Assembly (NCBI GenBank): GCA_041623895.1
Contig: JBFJVZ010000143.1
Coordinates: forward strand, 1 to 16,034
From: JBFJVZ01 sp041623895
GTDB lineage: Bacteria > Planctomycetota > Planctomycetia > Pirellulales > Pirellulaceae
Reading direction: 5' to 3'
Length of the DNA stretch: 16,034 nt
Made by a program: the position numbers and the translations under genes. Below the pieces are notes generated by a model. The model worked only from the letters and a program-made list of their open reading frames with translations. It was not told the DNA's origin and made no database searches. Each line of letters begins with the position of its first letter. Position 1 is the stretch's first letter. This document shows, one piece after another, positions 1-8,086 of this stretch.

Positions 1-5
1 ATTTC

Positions 6-893
6 CTACAGCTGGTACAAATGGAAATGATGAGGGCCTAACTTCCCGCCGTAGTTGCCGGCCGAGATTCGCAGCACCCCTGGCGACGCCGCAGCCGCAT
101 CCAAGCCCGCTTTCATGGCCGCGGCAACTGCCGATTCGGACAGTCCGTCGATCACGATTTCATACACGGCGCGCTCGCCGTCTTGAAGCGCTGTTTCCGT
201 TTGCCCGATCAAGCTGGGACACCACTTGTCATTCGTGCTCGCCTTGAGTTGCGGGTATTTGGAACCGACTTTCGATCCGCTGCGAACGATGCCGGCTGGA
301 AACGGCATGATACAATCGGGCACGCCGTTAATGGCGGCTGCAGCGGATCGGGCAGCGGCGAGTGCTGCTGCTTGCGAGGCACCGCAAATCAATAAGTTGC
401 CGCCGCCGATTCCCTTCACCGTCCCCACGACATCTTCGCACAAGAATTCTCCATCCATCACCGGCACGCGCCAGAATCGTCTGTCACCCAGCTTTTTCGA
501 GAACTGAAAGCCATCGCCAAAAAAACGCAGCTGCGCACCCACTTTGATGCGGTGCTTTTCTTCCTCGGCGAATAAGCCCGCGTAGCAAGCGGTGGTTGGA
601 CAGGTCAGTACGTTTTGGCCGATTCGGGCGGTGACTGCTGATTCGAGTGATTTTCTGTCGAAGGCAAAGGCCAATACCGCGACACCCGGCCGGCCGTCGA
701 TCGTCTCCGCATCCGCCAGCGTGCGTTCGATGCCGACTTCCGCGTCGCAACCGATCACGCTGGACGCGTTACCGCAAAATTCGCGCGCCGCGATCTCCGC
801 CAGCGGTGCGTCGATGGCTGTGATGATTAGCCGAGTCCCGACCATGGGAAAAGCTTCGGCAAACGTATCGTCGATTCTTGGTGGTTGCGTCAT
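6..893 (-). CDS. ftr: Formylmethanofuran--tetrahydromethanopterin N-formyltransferase (Ftr/FhcD)
   Basis: This 295-residue protein matches the family of cytosolic formyltransferases that move a formyl group between methanofuran (or a bacterial analogue) and tetrahydromethanopterin in C1 metabolism. Recognisable features are the N-terminal D-T-F-A-E-A-F-P-M segment (residues 9-17), the glycine-rich G-I-G-G-G-N-L-L-I stretch in the middle, the M-P-F-P-A-G-I-V-R-S-G-S-K-V-G-S-K segment, and the C-terminal H-H-F-H-L end. The length equals the family norm, so the gene appears complete. I chose the ATG at 893 because family homology begins there. The in-frame ATG at 920 would extend into a palindromic intergenic repeat, and no strong Shine-Dalgarno sequence is seen for either start. 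It is divergent from selB. In bacteria the family occurs in methylotrophs and planctomycetes, which fits the suggested host. In methanogens the partner formylmethanofuran dehydrogenase can be a selenoprotein, but nothing here shows that link. Confidence 0.93.
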   Translation of the reverse strand: MTQPPRIDDTFAEAFPMVGTRLIITAIDAPLAEIAAREFCGNASSVIGCDAEVGIERTLADAETIDGRPGVAVLAFAFDRKSLESAVTARIGQNVLTCPTTACYAGLFAEEEKHRIKVGAQLRFFGDGFQFSKKLGDRRFWRVPVMDGEFLCEDVVGTVKGIGGGNLLICGASQAAALAAARSAAAAINGVPDCIMPFPAGIVRSGSKVGSKYPQLKASTNDKWCPSLIGQTETALQDGERAVYEIVIDGLSESAVAAAMKAGLDAAAASPGVLRISAGNYGGKLGPHHFHLYQL

Positions 894-912
894 TGACAAA
901 GATTGAGGGCAC

Positions 913-995
913 GCAGGCACACACCGTGTGCCTTAGCCATGAAATGTCCGTATTTTTTACGTTTACAAGGCGGACGGCACACGGAGTGTGCCTGC
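913..995. repeat. Inverted pair of REP-like palindromes
   Basis: Two nearly identical palindromic units lie head to head between ftr and selB. The left unit (913-932) contains AGGCACAC-ACC-GTGTGCCT at 915-933. The right unit (976-995) contains GGCACAC-GGA-GTGTGCC at 976-992. The reverse complement of the right unit matches the left at 19 of 20 positions. The pair could therefore fold as two small hairpins or one large cruciform, like a BIME or a tiny MITE. No coding potential is evident between them. It could also act as a bidirectional structural element upstream of both genes, which is not shown. Confidence 0.8.
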
Positions 996-1074
996 TACTT
1001 TGGGAAGCGTAGCGGAATAGCTAGTTGTCGAACAGAACACCCTTTCCCTGCATCTGGCAGGCAGCGGATTGTTA

Positions 1075-1098
1075 AGAGACAATGGAGTGATTGTTTCT
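1075..1098 (+). promoter_or_regulatory. Leader hairpin just upstream of selB
   Basis: The strand can fold into a 9-bp AU-rich stem, AGAGACAAT (1075-1083) with ATTGTTTCT (1090-1098). It includes one G-U wobble and has the six-base loop GGAGTG. It ends 17 nt before the selB ATG. In E. coli a SECIS-like SelB-binding hairpin in the sel operon leader mediates autoregulation, so an analogous role is conceivable. The loop does contain a GU dinucleotide, but the stem is weak and could be chance. Confidence 0.3.
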
Positions 1099-1115
1099 CC
1101 CGCATCCCAAGGCTT

Positions 1116-3041
1116 ATGTCTTACACGATCGTTGGCGTCATCGGTCACATCGACCACGGCAAAACGTCGCTGGTCGCTGCGCTGACCGGGGTCGATACCG
1201 ACACGCATCCCGAGGAAAAGCGGCGGGGAATCACCATCGATTTGGGCTTCGCCTCCTTCACCGATGGCGATCATCAATTTGCCTTGATCGATGCACCGGG
1301 GCACCAGAAGTACATCGGGAATTTGCTGGCCGGTGTTTCCGGCATCGACATTGGACTGTTGGTCGTCGCTTGCGATCAAGGCATTCAAGCACAGACGCTG
1401 GAGCACGCCGCGATTCTGCAATCGCTGGGCGTTCGTAAACTGATCGTCGCGATCTCGCGTATCGACATGTCCGACGAACGCACGTTATTGGAACTAAGCG
1501 AAGAATTGGAGATCTTTCTTGCGGATTACGGTTTCAGCGAAATTCCGATCGTGCCGCTGTCCAGCGTGACCGGTCAGGGAATCGAGGAACTGAAACAAAA
1601 GCTCTGCTCCTTCGCTCGTAGCTCCGATCGGATTGCCGCCAGCAGTTTTCGACTTCCGATTGATCGAGTCTTTAACGTCGAAGGCCGCGGTTGCGTGGTC
1701 GCCGGTACAGTGTGGAGCGGCGAAGTGTCGGTCGGCGATACCGTGCAAGTCGCCGGCACGGATGCAACGGCTCGAGTCCGCGAAATCGAAGTCCACGGGA
1801 CCGATGTGCAAAAATCACGACTCGGGCATCGAACCGCCATGAACCTGGTTGGTGTTTCCGCAAGTAATCTGGCGCGCGGTGACGAGCTGGTTTCGCCGGG
1901 CACTCACGCCTCGGCACGATGTCTGCTGGTTGACGTGCAGATGTTTCGCGAGACTCAGCCGCTGCGCTGCCCGGCGACCGTGCAGATCCATACGGCGACG
2001 GTGTCGTGTGCGGCGCGAATCAGCGGTGTTCGCAAGCTTGATCCAGCTGATCGCTCGATCATCGTCGTGGAAACGGAGCGCCCGATTGTGGCGACTTTCG
2101 ACCAGCAGTGCCTGTTGCGAAGACCTTATCCCGTGGGCTCGTTCGCCGGCGGCAGAATCATGGCCTCATTGCCTGGATTGTCGCGATCGAAGCGTCGGCT
2201 CTTGCAACTGGGTGCAAACCTGCGGCAAACATCCAAGAGCGAACGCCTGGTTGCCTGGGTTGAGTATTTGGGCGAACTGTCGTGTGATCCCGATTGGATG
2301 GAATCTCAACTGGGAATCGGACGCGATGAATTTGACCAGGTGATCGTGGATGCGGCCAGCGACGACCGAGTGAATTGTCCGACTTCTGATGCCAGGTACC
2401 TGGTCTCGTCGGCTGCGCTGCGAAACTCGCGGCAGTACATCACGAAGCTGCTGACATCACAGGCGGAAGAGACCGAGGATGCGTGGTCGGTCGAAGATTC
2501 GGTGATCGAGCGAGCGAGATCCACGGGATCCAAAGCTCTGGTTCAGTTGGCGATTCGGCAACTGATCACCGAAAAACAGCTCGTTCGCCTCGGCCGCATG
2601 ATCGCTGTTGCCACGGACGAGACGCGGCTGTCAAAAAAACAACGCGCGCTAATCGACAAGATCATTTCGCTTTATCAGGGATCTCGCACACCGCCGACCT
2701 TGAAAGAACTAACCCAGCAAACAGAGACTACAATCGATTCCGCGGGTTCGCTGTTGCGTTTTCTGGCCCAGCAAGGCGTGCTACTTGATTTGGGAAACGG
2801 TTTTTGGATTTCCTGCGAGGTCTTTGGACAGCTGGTTGGCGAACTTCGCTCGTATCTGGAAGAGTCTCCCCAGCGAACCGTGGCTGAGATTCGTGACCTG
2901 TGGCAGCTAAGCCGCAAGTACGCCATCCCGTTGCTAGAGTATTGTGATAGTGCCGAGGTGACCGTGCGCGACGGCGACATCCGAATGGCCGGGCCCAAGA
3001 TTGACGATTTCGTACTGGAGCAAGCGATTGAGCAAGACTGA
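1116..3041 (+). CDS. selB: Selenocysteine-specific translation elongation factor SelB
   Basis: SelB is the GTPase that brings Sec-tRNA to in-frame UGA codons by binding both the tRNA and the SECIS hairpin. The 641-residue product (E. coli SelB is 614) starts with an EF-Tu-like G domain: P-loop G-H-I-D-H-G-K-T-S at residues 10-18, switch R-G-I-T-I-D at 37-42, and D-A-P-G-H at 59-63. Beta-barrel domains follow to about residue 355, and then a C-terminal region of winged-helix repeats for SECIS RNA binding (about 365-641). The fourth G motif reads S-R-I-D (114-117), where SelB usually has T-K-x-D, a mild deviation. The ATG at 1116 is chosen because homology starts immediately there and a short purine stretch (AAGG) precedes it. 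Upstream in-frame codons would run through the repeat. The stop overlaps selA by 14 nt, so the two are probably translationally coupled. Confidence 0.95.
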   Translation: MSYTIVGVIGHIDHGKTSLVAALTGVDTDTHPEEKRRGITIDLGFASFTDGDHQFALIDAPGHQKYIGNLLAGVSGIDIGLLVVACDQGIQAQTLEHAAILQSLGVRKLIVAISRIDMSDERTLLELSEELEIFLADYGFSEIPIVPLSSVTGQGIEELKQKLCSFARSSDRIAASSFRLPIDRVFNVEGRGCVVAGTVWSGEVSVGDTVQVAGTDATARVREIEVHGTDVQKSRLGHRTAMNLVGVSASNLARGDELVSPGTHASARCLLVDVQMFRETQPLRCPATVQIHTATVSCAARISGVRKLDPADRSIIVVETERPIVATFDQQCLLRRPYPVGSFAGGRIMASLPGLSRSKRRLLQLGANLRQTSKSERLVAWVEYLGELSCDPDWMESQLGIGRDEFDQVIVDAASDDRVNCPTSDARYLVSSAALRNSRQYITKLLTSQAEETEDAWSVEDSVIERARSTGSKALVQLAIRQLITEKQLVRLGRMIAVATDETRLSKKQRALIDKIISLYQGSRTPPTLKELTQQTETTIDSAGSLLRFLAQQGVLLDLGNGFWISCEVFGQLVGELRSYLEESPQRTVAEIRDLWQLSRKYAIPLLEYCDSAEVTVRDGDIRMAGPKIDDFVLEQAIEQD

Positions 3042-4413
3042 GTTGCTGAAGAATTTGCCCGCGGTCGATCAAGTCCTTCGCTGCGAAGCGTTGGACGGAT
3101 TGCGATCGAAATGTCCACGTCCGCAACTGGTCGGCTGGATTCGCGTGGCGATCGATGACTGTCGAAAACAGATTCTTGGTGGGCACGACCACGTATCCGA
3201 ATCATTGCTGGGTGCGGTTGTCGGTCGAGTGCAGCAGTTGGCCACTGCCGACGACGGTCAGGCAATCAAACGCGTGATTAACGCGACTGGTGTGTTGCTT
3301 CATACCAATCTTGGCCGTGCTCCATTGGCTGACCGCGCGATCGAGCGGATGAGCGAGGCGGCCGCCTATGCCAACGTCGAATTGGATCTCGAATCAGGAA
3401 AGCGCAGCAAGCGGGGCGAGCGTGTCACGCGTTTGCTGGCTGAATTAACGGGTGCCGAAGCTGCTCTGGTCGTGAATAACTGTGCCGCGGCCACGGTGCT
3501 GGTCCTGCAAGCGATCGCCCGCGACCGCGAAGTGATTGTCTCTCGCGGCCAATTGGTTGAGATCGGTGGCGGTTTCCGCTTGCCCGATGTGTTCCGCGCC
3601 GCGGGTGTGATCTTGCGCGAAGTCGGCACGACCAACCGGACGTATTTGCACGATTACGAACACGCTTGTTGCGAACAAAGCGGTGCCATCATTCGCGTCC
3701 ACCGCAGTAATTTTCGCCAAACCGGGTTTGTCACCGAACCGTCGATCGACGAACTGGTGGATGCCAAACGCCCTGCCGATGTTCCCGTGATTGATGATCT
3801 TGGCAGCGGATTGATTCACGACTTGTCCGCATTAGGTTTGCACGAACCGTCGGTCCGCGACAGCGTTCGATCGGGTGCGGATCTGACCCTGTTCAGCGGC
3901 GACAAACTATTTGGTGGACCGCAAGCTGGAATGATCGTGGGACGAAAACGCTGGATCGATGTGCTGGCCAGGCACCCGTTGATGCGCGCGATGCGTGTCG
4001 ACAAAGTCACCTTGGCGGCGCTGGAGGCTACGACCGAAATTCATTTGGCGGGCAATGCCATGTCGGAGATACCTTTGTTGCGAATGCTTTCCGTTTCAGC
4101 GGATCAGATTCGCCAGCGCTGCCGCGCGGTTTTGGAAAAGCTGCCCTCCGTGCACGGCGTGAACATTGAAATTGTTAACACCGATTCGCAAGTCGGCGGC
4201 GGTTCCGTCCCCGGCGTGAATATTGCCAGTCACGCGATTCGCATTACGGGCACGTCAACAGACGAATTGGCGCGAAAGCTTCGCCTCGGAACACCAGCCG
4301 TGCAGTCGCGAGTCACCGAGGATGGTCTGCTGCTTGATCTACGGTCCGTCGCCGAATCGGAATTAGACTCATTGGCAATCGGTCTGAATGAAGCTTTAAC
4401 GTATCATGGATGA
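3028..4413 (+). CDS. selA: L-seryl-tRNA(Sec) selenium transferase SelA
   Basis: SelA is the PLP enzyme that converts Ser-tRNA(Sec) to Sec-tRNA(Sec) using selenophosphate. The 461-residue product has the family signature I-N-A-T-G-V-L-L-H-T-N-L-G-R-A-P-L (84-100). It also has the PLP-lysine motif F-S-G-D-K-L-F-G-G-P-Q-A-G, with the Schiff-base lysine at K293 (equivalent to K295 of the E. coli enzyme). The start is taken as TTG at 3028: a clean GGAG (3017-3020) sits 7 nt upstream, inside the end of selB, and the N-terminus then matches family length. Another TTG at 3001 would add nine residues but lacks such a site. The gene overlaps selB by 14 nt and the downstream selD fusion by 8 nt, which indicates one polycistronic unit in the order B-A-D. 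Confidence 0.95.
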   Translation: MSKTELLKNLPAVDQVLRCEALDGLRSKCPRPQLVGWIRVAIDDCRKQILGGHDHVSESLLGAVVGRVQQLATADDGQAIKRVINATGVLLHTNLGRAPLADRAIERMSEAAAYANVELDLESGKRSKRGERVTRLLAELTGAEAALVVNNCAAATVLVLQAIARDREVIVSRGQLVEIGGGFRLPDVFRAAGVILREVGTTNRTYLHDYEHACCEQSGAIIRVHRSNFRQTGFVTEPSIDELVDAKRPADVPVIDDLGSGLIHDLSALGLHEPSVRDSVRSGADLTLFSGDKLFGGPQAGMIVGRKRWIDVLARHPLMRAMRVDKVTLAALEATTEIHLAGNAMSEIPLLRMLSVSADQIRQRCRAVLEKLPSVHGVNIEIVNTDSQVGGGSVPGVNIASHAIRITGTSTDELARKLRLGTPAVQSRVTEDGLLLDLRSVAESELDSLAIGLNEALTYHG

Positions 4414-6550
4414 ACGATCATGCAGTCGGCACATCGTCCTGTTGGGTGTGGGACACACGAATGCGCATGTCGTGCGGATGTGGGGCATGAATCCGCTTGC
4501 TGACGCGGATTTGACTTGTATTTCCGATCATGCGATCGCCACTTATTCCGGTCTGATGCCGGCGGTGTTGGCTGGCCAGAAGCCTGTTGCGGACATGCAG
4601 ATCGATTTGGTGCGGCTCTGTTCGTCTGTAGGTGCCCGACTGATCACGGGTGAAGTTATCGGTCTGGAACGCGAGCGCAATGAGCTTCTGTTTGCTGATC
4701 GTCCCTCGGTACCGTTTGACGTACTGTCGATCGGCGTTGGCTCGGTGCCTTCGACGGGAGACGTTCGCATCGAAACGGACTCCGTGGTCAAAATCAAACC
4801 GATGCAAACTTTTTTGCCGCGGTTGGCCGCTGCATTGAAGCAGCTGGGTGATCGGGCCTTGAACGTGGTCGTCGTCGGCGGTGGCGTTGCCGGTGTCGAA
4901 GTTTCCTTTTGCCTGCCGGGATTTCTGCGGCAACACAACCGCCACTCGCATCAATTGGCACTGATCACGGGTAGTGAAAAGGTGTTGCCCGAGGTCGCCG
5001 ATCGCACGCGTGAGATAGTCCTTGCGGAGTGTCAACGTCGTGAATTGCACATCATCAATGGATGCCGAGTTGTTGGCGTGTCAGAGTCAGAAGTGGAGCT
5101 GGATGATGGTGCGGCGGTGGCTGCCGACTTGGTGATCTGGGCCACCGGCGCCGTCGCTCCCCCGCTGCTTTCAAAACTCAATTTGCCATTGGATGATCGT
5201 GGTTTTCTGGCGACGGATCCGTCATTGCGATCGACGTCGGGGCGGCCGATCTTTGCGGTCGGTGATACGGGCACGATCATCGGCGAAAACTTACCGAAAG
5301 CGGGCGTGTACGCCGTGCGACAAGGCCCCGTGCTTTGGGACAACATCCGCCGTAGCCTCGACGGGCAACCGCTGCAAAACTACCAGCCGCAAAGATCTTT
5401 TTTGAAATTGATCAACAAGGGAGACGGGACCGCAATCGGGCAATGGAAAGGCTTCGCCTTTGAGGGCGGTTGGGTTTTGAAACTGAAAGATCGGATCGAC
5501 AGCCGGTTCATGGAAAAGTACCGGCCCCAACCGATGATCGATCCGAACGAATCGATGCAGTGTCGCGGTTGTGGATGTAAACTTGGTGCCGGTCATCTGC
5601 AATCGGCGTTGACCGGGGCCAGCGATATCCAGTTGGAAGATGCCGCCAGGCTGGGTGATTCCGACTTTGTGGCCTCAACCGATTTCTTCACCAGCCCCTT
5701 CAAGGACGCGTACCTGGTTGGTCGCCTGACGGCGTTGCATTCAGCCAGTGATATTGTCTGCACGGGCGCCAGGGTTTCTCATGCCTTGGCCAATGTTGTC
5801 GTGCCCGCAGGCGATGCCGGGACACAGCAAAGAACACTGGGTGACTTTCTTGCCGGGGCTCGGCTGGAATTTGATGCAATGGGTGGATCGATCGTTGGCG
5901 GTCACACGATCGTGGGACCGAGAATGGAAGTAGGCTTTACCGTTGTTGGCAAGCAAATTGGGGAAGCGTTGATTCGCAAAAACAATTTGCGTCCCGGTGA
6001 CAAGTTGTATTTGAACAAACCAATCGGGACGGGGATGTTGATGGCGGCGCACATGCGAAGTGTTTGCTCGGCCGTTGCCTATGTCTCCCTGATTGATTGG
6101 ATGTTGATGCGGCAGCATCAGCTTGCCAGGATTGCCGTCGATTGCGGAGTGGTTGCCGGCACCGATATCACCGGTTTTGGACTGGCCGGGCATTTAATCG
6201 AAATGCTTGATGCCAGCGAAGTGTCTGCTTCCATACAACTGAGCGAAGTACCGCTGCTGGTCGGGCTTGAGGAGTGTTGGTCGCAGGGAATCGAAAGTTC
6301 GCTGGCGCCGGCCAACCGTCACTTTGAGCAGCAAATGGATGCCGCGACGATTGTGCGGCAGGCGGACGCCTATCAGATGCTTTTTGATCCGCAGACTTGC
6401 GGCGGCATCGTGTTTGGCGTGTCCGAACAGAACGCCGATCCGTTCTGCCAGGCGGTGGAGGATGCAGGTCTACCGCGCCCGATTTGCATTGGCTGGGTTC
6501 TCCAGAAGGGTCAGCAAGCTCAGGCGGCGCGACTTTCCGTCAGCGAATGA
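4406..6550 (+). CDS. selD: Pyridine nucleotide-disulfide oxidoreductase/SelD fusion (selenophosphate synthase)
   Basis: This 714-residue fusion makes selenophosphate, the selenium donor for SelA. Residues 1 to about 370 are an NDH-2-like flavoprotein. They carry an N-terminal dinucleotide fold (V-L-L-G-V-G-H-T-N-A-H-V-V, 11-23), a second one (V-V-V-V-G-G-G-V-A-G-V-E-V, 154-166), and an FAD-type segment I-F-A-V-G-D-T (282-288). Residues from about 384 on are SelD. The catalytic G-C-G-C-K motif is at 388-392, with C389 and K392 equivalent to C17 and K20 of E. coli SelD, followed by the metal/ATP-binding domain. T-D-I-T-G-F-G-L-A-G-H-L is at 586-597 and D-P-Q-T-C-G-G at 661-667. This fusion architecture is known from several lineages. 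The flavoprotein half may reduce a selenium species for SelD, but this is unproven. The ATG at 4406 overlaps the selA stop. Confidence 0.95.
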   Translation: MDERSCSRHIVLLGVGHTNAHVVRMWGMNPLADADLTCISDHAIATYSGLMPAVLAGQKPVADMQIDLVRLCSSVGARLITGEVIGLERERNELLFADRPSVPFDVLSIGVGSVPSTGDVRIETDSVVKIKPMQTFLPRLAAALKQLGDRALNVVVVGGGVAGVEVSFCLPGFLRQHNRHSHQLALITGSEKVLPEVADRTREIVLAECQRRELHIINGCRVVGVSESEVELDDGAAVAADLVIWATGAVAPPLLSKLNLPLDDRGFLATDPSLRSTSGRPIFAVGDTGTIIGENLPKAGVYAVRQGPVLWDNIRRSLDGQPLQNYQPQRSFLKLINKGDGTAIGQWKGFAFEGGWVLKLKDRIDSRFMEKYRPQPMIDPNESMQCRGCGCKLGAGHLQSALTGASDIQLEDAARLGDSDFVASTDFFTSPFKDAYLVGRLTALHSASDIVCTGARVSHALANVVVPAGDAGTQQRTLGDFLAGARLEFDAMGGSIVGGHTIVGPRMEVGFTVVGKQIGEALIRKNNLRPGDKLYLNKPIGTGMLMAAHMRSVCSAVAYVSLIDWMLMRQHQLARIAVDCGVVAGTDITGFGLAGHLIEMLDASEVSASIQLSEVPLLVGLEECWSQGIESSLAPANRHFEQQMDAATIVRQADAYQMLFDPQTCGGIVFGVSEQNADPFCQAVEDAGLPRPICIGWVLQKGQQAQAARLSVSE

Positions 6551-6674
6551 CGGGGGCTTTCGGGAAACCTTCCTGACAAGCGAAGCTTGGTCGGCGAGCA
6601 AATCAAGGTTCTTCCCTAATGGTGCCCATGCCCCAGCGAGTCCATAATGCGTGGCTCGCATCTTACACCAACGG

Positions 6675-6731
6675 GAAAAGGGGCCAGCGGCCCGAAAGGT
6701 GCTGCGCACTATTGGTGTCCGACCCCTTTTC
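6675..6731. repeat. Long hairpin repeat downstream of the sel operon
   Basis: GAAAAGGGG at 6675-6683 pairs perfectly with CCCCTTTTC at 6723-6731. The 39-base interior contains a smaller hairpin (GTGC-TGC-GCAC) and a G/C-rich segment. It lies between the selD stop and the NIPSNAP start. The form resembles REP-type palindromes found in planctomycete intergenic regions. Because the right arm ends in TTTTC it might also weaken readthrough from the sel operon, but it is not a textbook rho-independent terminator. Confidence 0.6.
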
Positions 6732-6774
6732 GCGACCACGCCGTTGTTAGCAATGCTCAAAACCGGAGTCTCTC

Positions 6775-7536
6775 ATGTATTTCAAATTCCGCTTCCCGGC
6801 GCTCTTGCTGATTGTTGGGATTCTCGTTTTCACGACCAACGCCAAGGCTGACGTCTACGAATTGCGAACGTACACCACCAACGATGGCAAGCTGGACGAC
6901 TTGCATGCGCGGTTCCGCGATCACACGGTCGCATTGTTCAAGAAACACGGGATGGAGTCGATTGGTTATTGGGTTCCGACTGACGGCGAGAAAGCAAAGA
7001 ACACGTTGATCTATGTGCTGCGTCACCGGAGTCGTGATGCGGCTGCGCAGTCCTGGAAAGATTTCATTGGCGATCCGGACTGGCAGGCAGCATTCAAGGC
7101 TTCCCGTCAAGATGGGCCGTTGTTGGCCAAGGCGCCCGATTCGGTTTTCATGGAGTCGACCGATTACTCACCGAAGTTAAACGGCGGCGAATCCGGCGAT
7201 GCTGGCGTCTATGAATTGCGAATCTATAAGACGAACGAAGGCAAGTTGAAAAACTTGGATGCCAGGTTCCGTGATCACACGATCAAGATCTTCGATCGAT
7301 ACAAGATGCAGTCGGTCGCGTATTGGCATCCCAGCGACGAACCCGCGTCCAGTGACACCTTGATTTACATCTTGCGTCACGACAGCCGCGATGCAGCCAA
7401 GAAGTCTTGGGGATCGTTCGGCAAGGACGAAGAGTGGAGAAAGGTCGCCAAAGAATCACAACAGGACGGTAAGTTCCTGAGGGAGCGGCCCATCTCGATC
7501 TACATGAAGCCGACGGATTACTCGGCGCTAAAGTGA
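6775..7536 (+). CDS. Exported tandem NIPSNAP-domain protein
   Basis: This 253-residue protein has an N-terminal signal peptide (positive start, hydrophobic segment about residues 8-20, likely cleavage after A-K-A near 25). Two copies of the NIPSNAP ferredoxin-like alpha-beta barrel fold follow. The first begins D-V-Y-E-L-R-T-Y and contains A-R-F-R-D-H-T and T-L-I-Y-V-L-R-H. The second begins G-V-Y-E-L-R-I-Y near residue 143 and contains A-R-F-R-D-H-T and T-L-I-Y-I-L-R-H. The repeat is obvious in protein and DNA, so an internal duplication is likely. A good GGAG lies 6 nt before the ATG. The biochemical role of bacterial NIPSNAP proteins is not established and no catalytic residues can be assigned. 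A 15-nt gap to the hydrolase remnant suggests they once shared a transcript. Confidence 0.9.
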   Translation: MYFKFRFPALLLIVGILVFTTNAKADVYELRTYTTNDGKLDDLHARFRDHTVALFKKHGMESIGYWVPTDGEKAKNTLIYVLRHRSRDAAAQSWKDFIGDPDWQAAFKASRQDGPLLAKAPDSVFMESTDYSPKLNGGESGDAGVYELRIYKTNEGKLKNLDARFRDHTIKIFDRYKMQSVAYWHPSDEPASSDTLIYILRHDSRDAAKKSWGSFGKDEEWRKVAKESQQDGKFLRERPISIYMKPTDYSALK

Positions 7537-7551
7537 TTAGAGGACGAAGGC

Positions 7552-7903
7552 ATGCTTTGTTTACGTATCGGTGGTCGGTTGCTGGCCGCGGTCCTGATCT
7601 TGATCGGCACCGCCGCTGCCCAAGACGCCACCGCCCCGCCCGATCTTGGCGAGCATGGATTCGCACAGTCCGGTGAGGTAAAGATTCATTACGTCACCCG
7701 AGGTAAAGGGCCTTTGCTGGTAATGATCCATGGCTTTCCCGATTATTGGTACACCTGGCGAAACCAGATCCCGGAATTGGCAAATCAGTTTCGAATCGAC
7801 AATGAATTGACGCTGGTCACGATTCCCGGGGCGGGCCATTTTTGTGCAGCATGATGCGGCGGGCAGAGTAACCAAAACGATCGCAAAATGGCTGCGGCCG
7901 TGA
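7552..7903 (+). pseudogene. Alpha/beta hydrolase remnant (internal deletion plus frameshift)
   Basis: The open frame (100 codons to a TGA at 7852-7854) starts with a signal peptide (about residues 1-23). It continues with the start of an epoxide-hydrolase-like alpha/beta hydrolase, including the oxyanion segment H-G-F-P-D-Y-W-Y-T-W-R (60-70). At about residue 80 it jumps straight to the extreme C-terminus of the same family (N-E-L-T-L-V-T-I-P-G-A-G-H-F). The roughly 200 residues with the nucleophile elbow and cap are missing. In the run of five T at 7839-7843, one extra base shifts the frame. Removing it gives a normal family ending, V-Q-H-D-A-A-G-R-V-T-K-T-I-A-K-W-L-R-P, with a stop at 7901-7903. 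The start has a good purine-rich ribosome-binding site (AGGACGAAGG). A functional enzyme is very unlikely. Confidence 0.85.
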
Positions 7904-8086
7904 ATAAGTGAGGCAGCAACCGCACATCGAAACCGACTTCGCGGGATCAGTCAGGCAAGAAGACGAGGCAGGGCTTTGAAGCCGCGAGAGAAACAAATGG
8001 TCCGGTGATGGGAATATCGATCAAGCAATATCGCAGGAGCAAGTAGTTGGCCCCCACAGAGAACCGTGATGGACCAAAAAAATGCT

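Noticed and set aside
903..1115. N-terminal extension of SelB upstream of 1116, and of Ftr up to 920
   Set aside because: Both extensions run into the palindromic repeat pair and lack family homology.
2675..3265. Long minus-strand open frames inside selB/selA and similar antisense frames elsewhere
   Set aside because: They show no recognisable domains and lie opposite strongly supported genes; in this GC-rich coding sequence they are expected shadows.
7852..7903. TGA at 7852 in the hydrolase remnant as a third Sec codon
   Set aside because: Reading through gives no family homology, whereas removing one T from the 7839-7843 run restores the normal hydrolase C-terminus. Frameshift is the better explanation.
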